Position numbers and translations under genes: made by a program. Of a DNA stretch of 12,572 nucleotides, positions 1 through 5,334 are shown piece by piece. The notes beneath the pieces are model-generated. The model was not told where the DNA came from. It worked only from the letters and a program-made list of their open reading frames with translations, and ran no database searches. Source of the stretch: Bacteroidales bacterium (lineage in GTDB: Bacteria > Bacteroidota > Bacteroidia > Bacteroidales > UBA932); assembly GCA_016295245.1 (NCBI GenBank), contig JAEDLO010000046.1:1-12572 (forward strand), in the 5' to 3' direction. The stretch's first letter is position 1; every line of letters begins with the position of its first letter.

Positions 1-21
1 CGACTCCCTCAGCTCCCACCA
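1..21 (+). tRNA. 3' end of a tRNA gene, probably tRNA-Val
   Basis: The first 19 bases are identical to 4582-4600, the end of the complete tRNA-Val(UAC) further on: part of the T loop, the T-stem 3' strand, the acceptor strand AGCTCCC and the discriminator A at 18. CCA is encoded at 19-21. The anticodon lies outside the window, so the isotype is inferred only from identity with the downstream copy. The downstream copy has CGA in place of CCA, so the CCA here may be chance. Confidence 0.75.
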
Positions 22-53
22 AAAAAGATGACTTTCTCAAGCCATCTTTTTTT
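21..53. terminator. Hairpin terminator between the tRNA end and the DUF4252 operon
   Basis: AAAAAAGATG (21-30) pairs with CATCTTTTTT (43-52) across a 12-nt loop. The T run follows on the plus strand, and the minus strand also ends its stem in a T run. It can therefore stop the upstream tRNA and also the minus-strand operon, whose last stop codon is about 20 bases away. Confidence 0.75.
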
Positions 54-73
54 GTTATATCCGCTCCCATCCC

Positions 74-556
74 TTAGTCCATATTCGAAGCTATCAGCTC
101 CTCGAGCTCCTTGCGTGGAATTTTCCCTTCGATGCAGAGAAATACGCATTCAGTCTTTTCGAAAACTGTCATCACGAAACTGCTTACCGTATCCTTGTCT
201 CCCATCGTATAGAGTCTGACGAGTTCGCCGTCTTCCTTGGCCTCCATCAGGAGCTCGAAGGTGCCGTTTGAGATGTATTTCTCAACATCGGCCTTGAGCG
301 CGTTGTTGATGCTCGGGTTCCCGCTTTCTATCATATACATACCGCTCATCTCCTTTACTACCGGCGCTATGTTGAAGTCGCCGTCCGGTGTGTCGATTTC
401 CGGCAACTGCCCCATCATCTTGAACATTGCAGGAGAGATATACACGGCAGTGACATTGCTCTTGTCCGAGTATTTGTTGTAGATTGACTTGCCGCTCTGG
501 GCGAAGCTTGCGGCGCAGATGAGTGTGGCCGCGATTGCCATTATGATGCGTTTCAT
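74..556 (-). CDS. Secreted DUF4252-family protein (second copy in the operon)
   Basis: A 160-residue protein of unknown function that resembles the Bacteroidetes DUF4252 family. It starts with a signal peptide (about residues 1-19, MKRIIMAIAATLICAASFAQ), so it is probably periplasmic or surface-exposed; there is no lipobox Cys. The mature part is small and alternates strands and helices, with the family-like region 'ISNGTFELLMEAKEDGELVRLYT' being a stretch of about 23 residues near 95-117 that matches a similar stretch in the other DUF4252 protein of this operon by eye ('GVEVLMEV.DGGETVKMY'). It is the last gene of the operon and starts 7 bases after the anti-sigma stop. The family assignment rests on pattern and context (DUF4252 genes commonly sit next to ECF sigma genes in Bacteroidetes). 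A link to envelope stress or signal sensing is inference. Confidence 0.8.
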   Translation of the reverse strand: MKRIIMAIAATLICAASFAQSGKSIYNKYSDKSNVTAVYISPAMFKMMGQLPEIDTPDGDFNIAPVVKEMSGMYMIESGNPSINNALKADVEKYISNGTFELLMEAKEDGELVRLYTMGDKDTVSSFVMTVFEKTECVFLCIEGKIPRKELEELIASNMD

Positions 557-563
557 ATTGATT

Positions 564-965
564 TTACATTAATTGTTTGAGGAATTCGGATGTCTTCTCG
601 AGACGGGGCAGGGCCTCATCCGTCAGGCTCTTGCCCTTGCTTGCTTTGTCGCTTATCATTTTGAAGGCTTCTTCTACCTGGCTGTATGCTTCCTGAGGGC
701 TTGTGAAGCTGTCTGCAGGCGTGCGCAGCCTGTCATAAGAGTTTACTCCGATCAGAACTGCGACCAGGCAGGCCGCTAGCGCCGGGACGAAGGCGAAACG
801 CTTGATCTGTGCTTTCCGGCTCCTGCTTTCTGCCACGAGGCTCTGCGCCGTGAGCAGGCTGCGGATCTTGCCGTCCAGTTCCTCGGGCACGGCTTCCTGC
901 TGCTGCGAGGCGAGGTTCTCGAGCTCTTCGATGCTCAGCTTTTCAATATCTTCAATACGTTTCAT
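564..965 (-). CDS. Putative anti-sigma factor, single-pass membrane protein
   Basis: About 133 residues from the Met at 965 (145 if the Met at 1001 is used). The N-terminal part is charged, acidic and Gln-rich and should be cytosolic. One membrane segment (FAFVPALAACLVAVLIGV, roughly residues 56-73) is followed by an extracytoplasmic tail rich in Ser, Lys and Glu, predicted helical. This topology, and its place directly after an ECF sigma gene, is typical of anti-sigma factors, although no named anti-sigma domain is recognisable. The start at 965 overlaps the sigma stop by 14 bases; Met codons at 977 and 1001 would overlap by 26 and 50 bases and are less likely. A function of holding the sigma factor at the membrane is inference. 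Confidence 0.7.
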   Translation of the reverse strand: MKRIEDIEKLSIEELENLASQQQEAVPEELDGKIRSLLTAQSLVAESRSRKAQIKRFAFVPALAACLVAVLIGVNSYDRLRTPADSFTSPQEAYSQVEEAFKMISDKASKGKSLTDEALPRLEKTSEFLKQLM

Positions 966-1452
966 ATTCTTTGACATACTTTTTGAGTTTTCTTCTTGCA
1001 TTGCTCAGCAGCACCCTGAGCGTCAGGTAGCCGATTCCGGTCTGCTCCTGAATCCGGGGGTAGTCCAGACCTTCGAGTACTTTTTTCGTGATTACGAGCT
1101 TCTCCCTCTGAGGCAGTTCTTCTATGGCTTTGGAGAGCAGTCTGAGCTCTTCGCGTTCGCTAAGGCTCTTTTCCTGGTTATCCGCACTTTCTTCCATCAG
1201 TTCTCCCAGGTCTCTGCGGCCGCGTACTTGCTTGCTCCGGAGGCGGTCCAGACAAAGATTTCTTACGAGAGTCTGGCAGTAAGCTTTGGGATTGTGTACC
1301 GTGTCAAGATCATCTCCGTTCTGCCATATCTTCAGGAAGATGTCCTGGACTGCGTCCATCGCATCATCCCGGGATTCCAGGATGTAGAATGCCGTGCGGT
1401 AGAGACTGTCCCTGAGAGGGTAGAAGTCGTTGTGGAATCTTTCCGGACTCAT
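952..1452 (-). CDS. ECF-type RNA polymerase sigma factor
   Basis: A 166-residue sigma-70 family protein with only regions 2 and 4, the size and layout of extracytoplasmic-function sigma factors. Region 2 is at about residues 8-73 (YRTAFYILESRDDAMDAVQD, then NPKAYCQTLVRNLCLDRLR), where core binding and -10 recognition lie. Region 4 is at about 110-160 (LPQREKLVITKKVLEGLDY, then IGYLTLRVLLSNARRKLKKY), the -35-binding helix-turn-helix. The ATG at 1452 overlaps the preceding DUF4252 stop as ATGA, so translation is probably coupled; the longer open frame to 1509 would run back inside the upstream gene. It is followed by the putative anti-sigma gene. It may control its own operon through the candidate promoter at 1987-2013. 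Confidence 0.93.
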   Translation of the reverse strand: MSPERFHNDFYPLRDSLYRTAFYILESRDDAMDAVQDIFLKIWQNGDDLDTVHNPKAYCQTLVRNLCLDRLRSKQVRGRRDLGELMEESADNQEKSLSEREELRLLSKAIEELPQREKLVITKKVLEGLDYPRIQEQTGIGYLTLRVLLSNARRKLKKYVKEYETY

Positions 1453-1940
1453 CTCACCTCTTCGGACACTACATCTATGTCCTTGCTGTTGATGGTGCCC
1501 CAGAGGCAAATCAGAGCGCCATCCTCTTCGCAGTAGATGATGAGGTTTTCGATGGTCTGGCCGTCGGGAAGACAGGTTCCGTACATCTTGACAGTTTCTC
1601 CTCCGTCATTGACCTCCATAAGGACTTCGACTCCGCTTGCGAGCTTGCTGAACTTTTTCTTGAACTTATCCCTGGCGTGGGCATCGCAGCCCGAGAAGTC
1701 GGCGATGGTCATTGACTTGATGCCCTTGAAGGCAGCCGCATCCTCGTCATCGGCGAGTTTTGCTAAAGAAAGAAGCATTGAGCCCAGATTAATTCCTTCA
1801 AAGCCGGGTTCGCCCTTGAATTCGCGTATGAGCCCCTTCAACTGGCTTTTTTCTATTTTGGCCTGCTGGGCGAAAAGACTTCCGCCTGTCAGAAGGAACA
1901 TCGTCAAAATAATTCCGAATAAAATGGTAATCTTTTTCAT
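1449..1940 (-). CDS. Secreted DUF4252-family protein (first gene of the ECF operon)
   Basis: About 163 residues from the Met at 1940. It begins with a signal peptide (MKKITILFGIILTMFLLTGGSLFAQ), so it is exported. The mature domain has the features seen in DUF4252 proteins: Lys-rich start, 'GINLGSMLLSLAKLA', 'FKGIKSMTIADFSG', 'GVEVLMEVNDGGETVKMYG' and a C-terminal strand 'ALICLWGTINSKDI'. The frame is open upstream to 1982, but the added residues are basic and polar and would spoil the signal peptide. The stop overlaps the sigma start by four bases (ATGA). Having one exported DUF4252 protein on each side of a sigma/anti-sigma pair suggests it is part of the sensing or output of that pair; this is inference, because the molecular function of DUF4252 is unknown. 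Confidence 0.82.
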   Translation of the reverse strand: MKKITILFGIILTMFLLTGGSLFAQQAKIEKSQLKGLIREFKGEPGFEGINLGSMLLSLAKLADDEDAAAFKGIKSMTIADFSGCDAHARDKFKKKFSKLASGVEVLMEVNDGGETVKMYGTCLPDGQTIENLIIYCEEDGALICLWGTINSKDIDVVSEEVR

Positions 1941-1986
1941 ATCCGTATTGTGTTTCTTTGTTTGTCTTTTTGGACGCGTCACAATA

Positions 1987-2013
1987 TAGACGGATTCGCC
2001 CGGGATTTGTTAA
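1987..2013 (-). promoter_or_regulatory. Candidate ECF-sigma promoter of the DUF4252/sigma operon
   Basis: On the minus strand TTAAC (2013-2009) is followed after exactly 16 bases by CGTCTA (1992-1987). This is the layout of many ECF promoters: an AAC-containing -35 and a CGTC -10 about 16-17 bases apart. Transcription would begin near 1980, leaving a leader of about 40 bases before the ATG at 1940. Autoregulation by the sigma factor of this operon is inferred from position and pattern only. Confidence 0.5.
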
Positions 2014-2045
2014 TGCAAAAAAGTAATTAATTTTCTATTTTTGCA
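2014..2045. repeat. Inverted repeat over the esterase promoter
   Basis: TGCAAAAA (2014-2021) and TTTTTGCA (2038-2045) are perfect 8-bp inverted arms around an AT-rich 16-bp centre. The right arm overlaps the -7 element at 2036-2043, and the left arm begins one base beyond the end of the candidate ECF -35. It could be a dimeric regulator site controlling one or both divergent genes, or a chance product of AT-rich promoter DNA. Confidence 0.4.
2036..2043 (+). promoter_or_regulatory. Bacteroidetes -7 element before the esterase gene
   Basis: TATTTTTG matches the Bacteroidetes housekeeping -7 consensus TAnnTTTG. No good TTTG -33 lies at the usual 19-20 bases; the nearest TTTG (2006-2009) is 26 bases away. 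The element ends six bases before the ATG at 2049, so the transcript would start at or next to the start codon and be nearly leaderless. Confidence 0.45.
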
Positions 2046-2048
2046 AGT

Positions 2049-3959
2049 ATGAAAAGAACCGGACTGATAACCACTATGATTCTCGGGCTTCTCTCAGCCC
2101 TCAATGCCGATGCGAAAGTAAAGCTGCCGCAGGTGATTTCCGACTGTATGGTGCTTCAGCGCGACGCCCCTCTAAATGTCTGGGGCTGGGCTGATCCCGG
2201 CGAAAACGTGACCGTTCGTTTCGACGGACAGCATTTCTTCACCCGCGCGGACGGCGACGGGAAGTGGTCCGTACAGATGCCGGAGCATAAGGCCGGAGGT
2301 CCTTATCTGCTGGAAGTCAACGATATAATCATCAGGGACGTGCTTGTGGGCGATGTCTGGCTCTGCTCGGGCCAGTCCAATCAGGAGACCCCTATCGAGC
2401 GTCTGCTCGTAAGGTACCCGGAGATTAATTTCTCCAACAACCATATGATAAGGATGTACAAGGTCCCGACCCAGGACACGCCTCAGGGGGAGATGGAAGA
2501 CATCCCTGCCGGTGAGCGCTGGCACTCCGCCGTCGCTTCCGACGTGATGAACTGGAAGGCGCTGGCGTATTGGTATGCCGTTCTCGCCTGGGAGCAGACT
2601 GGCATACCTCAGGGAATGCTGGTTTCGAGCCTTGGCGGTTCGGCCATCGAGAGCTGGATACCGCAGGACAGGCTGCTTGAATTCCCTGAGCAGGCTGCTC
2701 TCAAAGCCCGCGCCGAGCAGGCGCAGCGTCTCGCAAGTGACGCCGGGGCGGGGAAGTGGATGCGCGAGGATCTGGACGATTCCGACTGGCAGACCCTGGT
2801 GAATCCAAGCTACCTGGCCGATGCCGGTATCAGCCCGGGCGTTGTCATCTGGTACCGCAAGACCATCGACCTGCCCGCTTCGATGGCAGGCCGCCACGCG
2901 CGTATATATATGGGACGCCTGGTTGACGGCGACGAAGTATATGTCAACGGGCAGCTGGTCGGCAGTACGGGCTACTTCGGCCCGCCAAGGAAGTATGACG
3001 TGCCGTCCGGGCTGCTCCACGAGGGGAAGAACGTGATTGCCGTTCGCCTGACCGCAAATGCCCCTGATGCCGGCTTCGTGCCGGACAAGCCCTACAAGCT
3101 CGAGGGAGACGAGGCCGTCGTGGACCTTACGGGGGAGTGGAAGTGGCGCATCGGGCAGGACCTGCGCTCTTCGCGCCGCGATTTCAGGGCTCCGCGCTTC
3201 ACGGGTTCGGGGCTGTACAACGGTATGGTGGCGCCGCTGACCCGCTACTCCCTTGCCGGTGTGATCTGGTATCAGGGTGAGAGCAATGCTGACCGCGCCG
3301 ACATCTATGACGAGCAGCTTGAGGCGCTGATCGGCGGCTGGAGGGAGGCTTTCCGCTCGGAGGCCCTGCCGGTGCTGGTATGTCAGCTTCCGAACTATAT
3401 GGAGAAGTTTGACCACCCTGTGGATGAGTCCTGGGCGAGGATGCGCGAGGCGCAGCTCAAGGCTTGCCAAAGGGTGCCGAATACTTATCTCGCAACAAGT
3501 TACAATACGGGAGAGTGGAATGACATCCATCCTCTCAACAAGAAGGATATGGCGGCGACCCTGCTTCTCGGCGCGCGCAAGCTCGTCTATGGCGAGAAGC
3601 TTCAGGCCTCGGGACCGGTTTACCGCTCGATGAAGGTGGACGGCAAGCGCATCATCCTCTATTTTGACGAAGCTGAAGGCGGACTCAGGACTACTGACGG
3701 CGGCCCTCTGAGGCACTTCGCGATTGCAGGCGCCGACGGACGCTATGTCTGGGCGGAAGCGGTCATCAAGGGTTCTACCGTCGTGGTGTCCAGCCCTGAA
3801 GTGCCACAGCCTGTGTCCGTGCGCTACGCTTGGGCCAACAACCCCGACGACGCCAACCTCACCAATAAGTCGGGCGTCCTTGCAAGTCCTTTCAGGACAG
3901 ACGATTATCCAGTTGACAACAATACCACCCCGGTAGTCGATTTCGGCCCGGGAGCATAA
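2049..3959 (+). CDS. Secreted sialate O-acetylesterase / CE20-like carbohydrate esterase
   Basis: A 636-residue SGNH-fold carbohydrate acetylesterase, probably removing O-acetyl groups from glycans (sialic acids or plant hemicellulose side chains; substrate not decidable here). A signal peptide covers about residues 1-22. A small beta domain (23-100: LPQVISDCMVLQRDAPLNVW) precedes block I, DVWLCSGQSNQ, with the nucleophile Ser110; most relatives have GQSNM. The SGNH domain is interrupted at about 230-385 by a jelly-roll segment resembling the GH2 sugar-binding domain (WYRKTIDLP, YVNGQLVGSTGYF, GKNVIAVRLT). It resumes with VIWYQGESNA (407-414) and ends with the acid/base pair in NDIHP (Asp492, His494). 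A C-terminal beta region (about 520-620) follows. This split layout is known for the sialate esterase/CE20 group. The next gene starts 12 bases downstream, so the two are probably co-transcribed. Confidence 0.88.
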   Translation: MKRTGLITTMILGLLSALNADAKVKLPQVISDCMVLQRDAPLNVWGWADPGENVTVRFDGQHFFTRADGDGKWSVQMPEHKAGGPYLLEVNDIIIRDVLVGDVWLCSGQSNQETPIERLLVRYPEINFSNNHMIRMYKVPTQDTPQGEMEDIPAGERWHSAVASDVMNWKALAYWYAVLAWEQTGIPQGMLVSSLGGSAIESWIPQDRLLEFPEQAALKARAEQAQRLASDAGAGKWMREDLDDSDWQTLVNPSYLADAGISPGVVIWYRKTIDLPASMAGRHARIYMGRLVDGDEVYVNGQLVGSTGYFGPPRKYDVPSGLLHEGKNVIAVRLTANAPDAGFVPDKPYKLEGDEAVVDLTGEWKWRIGQDLRSSRRDFRAPRFTGSGLYNGMVAPLTRYSLAGVIWYQGESNADRADIYDEQLEALIGGWREAFRSEALPVLVCQLPNYMEKFDHPVDESWARMREAQLKACQRVPNTYLATSYNTGEWNDIHPLNKKDMAATLLLGARKLVYGEKLQASGPVYRSMKVDGKRIILYFDEAEGGLRTTDGGPLRHFAIAGADGRYVWAEAVIKGSTVVVSSPEVPQPVSVRYAWANNPDDANLTNKSGVLASPFRTDDYPVDNNTTPVVDFGPGA

Positions 3960-3971
3960 TACTTATTCTAA

Positions 3972-4451
3972 ATGAAAAAATTAATTTTGACTATGGCGCT
4001 TTGTCTGGCGGCTCTTTCTGCATTCGGACAGAACAGCGGCCGGGACAACAACGACAAGACCCGTTACAGTTCCATCATCGATATGATCAGGGGACTGCCG
4101 GGAGTGCAGGTAGGCCCTGACAAGGGAAGTTCGATGCCCGACATCTTCATCCGCGGAGTCGGGACCAACTCCAACCAGTATCAGCCGCTTTTCCTGGTGG
4201 ATGACATCCGGGTTGACAATATTCTGTATCTCAATCCTGAGGATGTGGATCACGTGGAGGTGCTCAAGGACGGAACGGCTTCGTTCTACGGCGGAGAGGG
4301 CGCGAACGGCGTGATTATGATTGTGACCAAGGAGTTTGTGCGACAGCAGAAGGAGGCGGAGCAGAAGGCCAAAGAGGCCAAGGCCCTTGCAAAGCAGGCA
4401 AAGAAGCAGGCCAAGGAAGCCAGGAAAGCTGCAAAAAACGCAGGGAAATAG
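3972..4451 (+). CDS. Orphan TonB plug-domain protein with Lys/Ala-rich tail
   Basis: A 159-residue protein with a signal peptide (about 1-19, MKKLILTMALCLAALSAFG). Residues about 30-119 are a TonB-dependent receptor plug of SusC type: SSIIDMIRGLPGVQV, PDIFIRGVGT, PLFLVDDIRV, LNPEDVDHVEVLKDGTASFY and GANGVIMIVTK. In full receptors a beta-barrel of several hundred residues follows. Here the frame ends with a tail at 120-159 that has 11 Lys and 11 Ala in its last 35 residues, alternating with Glu and Gln, so a long basic helix is likely. There is no barrel remnant downstream before the tRNA promoter, so this looks like a designed small protein and not a fresh truncation. It should be periplasmic. 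Its partner and function are unknown; co-transcription with the esterase is likely. Confidence 0.8.
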   Translation: MKKLILTMALCLAALSAFGQNSGRDNNDKTRYSSIIDMIRGLPGVQVGPDKGSSMPDIFIRGVGTNSNQYQPLFLVDDIRVDNILYLNPEDVDHVEVLKDGTASFYGGEGANGVIMIVTKEFVRQQKEAEQKAKEAKALAKQAKKQAKEARKAAKNAGK

Positions 4452-4470
4452 TAATTTTTCAAGAAAAAGG

Positions 4471-4501
4471 CTTGTCGTTTCAAAAATTCTGATTACCTTT
4501 G
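4471..4501 (+). promoter_or_regulatory. Promoter of tRNA-Val
   Basis: TACCTTTG (4494-4501) is a perfect TAnnTTTG -7 element, with CTTG (4471-4474) 19 bases upstream as a near-match to the -33 TTTG. Transcription would start around 4507, about 18 bases before the tRNA. Confidence 0.65.
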
Positions 4502-4524
4502 CAATCCAGTCTGAAACGACAATC

Positions 4525-4599
4525 GGGAGCTTAGCTCAGTTGGTTCAGAGCGTCTGCCTTACAAGCAGAGGGTCGGGGGTTCGACTCCCTCAGCTCCCA
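4525..4599 (+). tRNA. tRNA-Val (anticodon UAC)
   Basis: A full cloverleaf: acceptor GGGAGCT (4525-4531) pairs with AGCTCCC (4592-4598), with discriminator A at 4599; D stem GCTC/GAGC; anticodon stem TCTGC/GCAGA around loop CTTACAA, placing the anticodon TAC at 4560-4562 (reads GUA, Val); T stem GGGGG/CCCTC around TTCGACT. The next three bases are CGA, so the CCA end is not encoded and must be added after transcription. Its own promoter and terminator flank it. Confidence 0.95.
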
Positions 4600-4600
4600 C
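4582..4600 (+). repeat. 19-bp direct repeat (tRNA 3' end), second copy
   Basis: Identical to 1-19. Both copies are the T-arm/acceptor end of a tRNA gene, so the repeat is most simply explained by two copies of tRNA-Val. The two copies bracket the DUF4252 operon, the esterase and the plug gene; repeats of tRNA 3' ends are also what site-specific integration leaves, but no integrase lies between them. Confidence 0.85.
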
Positions 4601-4601
4601 G

Positions 4602-4631
4602 AAAGCCTTTCCTTTTGGAGAGGCTTTTTTT
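4602..4631 (+). terminator. Intrinsic terminator of tRNA-Val
   Basis: AAAGCCTTTCC (4602-4612) and GGAGAGGCTTT (4617-4627) form an 11-bp stem with one G-T pair and a TTTT loop, running into a T tract ending at 4631. Confidence 0.85.
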
Positions 4632-4652
4632 ATTTGACCAAATATTTTGAAA

Positions 4653-5306
4653 ATGAAGACCCGTCTTGTTATGATGGCGCTTGTCAGCGCCTTGGCGTTG
4701 TCCTGCACGCCTAGAATCGTAAAGGTCGCCTGCATCGGCGACAGTATCACCTATGGCAGCGGCCTTGAGAACCAGCTGGAACAGGCCTATCCTGCTGAAC
4801 TTCAGAGGCTTCTAGGCGAGAGCTATGAAGTCCGCAACTTCGGTTTCAGTGCCCGCTGTATGTCTGATTCGGCTGATATTCCTTATATGAACGAGGAAAT
4901 GTATGCCGAGGCCAAAGCCTTCCTTCCGGATGTGGTGACCATCAAGCTGGGCACCAATGACACCAAGCCTCAGAACTGGAATCCGGAGCAATACAAGGCT
5001 TCTTATGAGAAGATGATTTCGGAGATCTCCGCCCTGGAGTCCAAACCGGAAATCTTCCTCTGCCTGCCGGCAAAGGCTTTCAGCAAAAGATGGGGCATCA
5101 ACGACAGCATTATCGTTGCGGGTGTGATTCCCATCATAAATGAACTTGCAAGCGAGCACAAGCTCAAGGTGATTGACTGTCACAGCGCTACCGAGAACTC
5201 GGCGGCCAACTTCCCGGATGAAATTCATCCTGACGTGGAAGGCTCAGCCCTCCTCGCCAGGACGATATACGGGACGCTCTCTGAAAACGGCTACAGGAAG
5301 CGCTAG
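4653..5306 (+). CDS. SGNH/GDSL-family hydrolase, predicted lipoprotein
   Basis: A 217-residue esterase-type enzyme. The N-terminus MKTRLVMMALVSALALSC is a lipoprotein-like signal peptide with acceptor Cys18, although Leu at -2 is not classical. The four SGNH blocks are visible: GDSITYG with nucleophile Ser31, NFGFSAR (block II Gly), GTND with Asn102, and DEIHP with Asp189 and His192. The length fits single-domain GDSL hydrolases (PF13472-like), many of which deacetylate sugars. The ATG at 4653 is preferred to a TTG at 4647, which would only add two residues before the signal peptide. No clear promoter separates it from the tRNA terminator. It converges with the arabinofuranosidase gene 20 bases away. 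A role in removing acyl decorations from arabinose-containing polysaccharide is inferred from that neighbour. Confidence 0.88.
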   Translation: MKTRLVMMALVSALALSCTPRIVKVACIGDSITYGSGLENQLEQAYPAELQRLLGESYEVRNFGFSARCMSDSADIPYMNEEMYAEAKAFLPDVVTIKLGTNDTKPQNWNPEQYKASYEKMISEISALESKPEIFLCLPAKAFSKRWGINDSIIVAGVIPIINELASEHKLKVIDCHSATENSAANFPDEIHPDVEGSALLARTIYGTLSENGYRKR

Positions 5307-5334
5307 GCTCCCAGTAACCTCAGGAGCTATTTTT
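5304..5334 (+). terminator. Possible terminator after the SGNH hydrolase gene
   Basis: TAGGCTCC (5304-5311) pairs with GGAGCTA (5323-5329), with one bulged G and an 11-nt loop, then TTTTT (5330-5334). It contains the stop codon of the SGNH gene and the antiparallel stop codon of the GH51 gene. No T tract follows on the minus strand, so it would serve the plus strand only. Confidence 0.5.

Noticed and set aside
802..1536. A 244-codon plus-strand open frame
   Set aside because: It covers three real minus-strand genes (anti-sigma, sigma, DUF4252) in antisense and has no family features.
1941..1982. Upstream start of the first DUF4252 gene at 1982
   Set aside because: The extra residues (MTRPKRQTKKHNTD) would bury the signal peptide, and the candidate promoter would put the transcript start near 1980.
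2172..3716. A 514-codon open frame on the minus strand
   Set aside because: It lies wholly antisense to the esterase, whose signal peptide and SGNH motifs are clear; its translation is rich in Arg, His and Leu with no domain pattern, as expected of an antisense shadow in GC-rich codons.
1..4600. An integrated mobile element between the tRNA copies
   Set aside because: There is no integrase, excisionase, relaxase or phage gene inside, and base composition and gene style look like the rest; kept only as a question about the repeat.
4336..4650. A plus-strand open frame crossing the tRNA
   Set aside because: It includes the translated tRNA-Val sequence, a well-known false gene, and the Lys/Ala tail of the plug gene in another frame.
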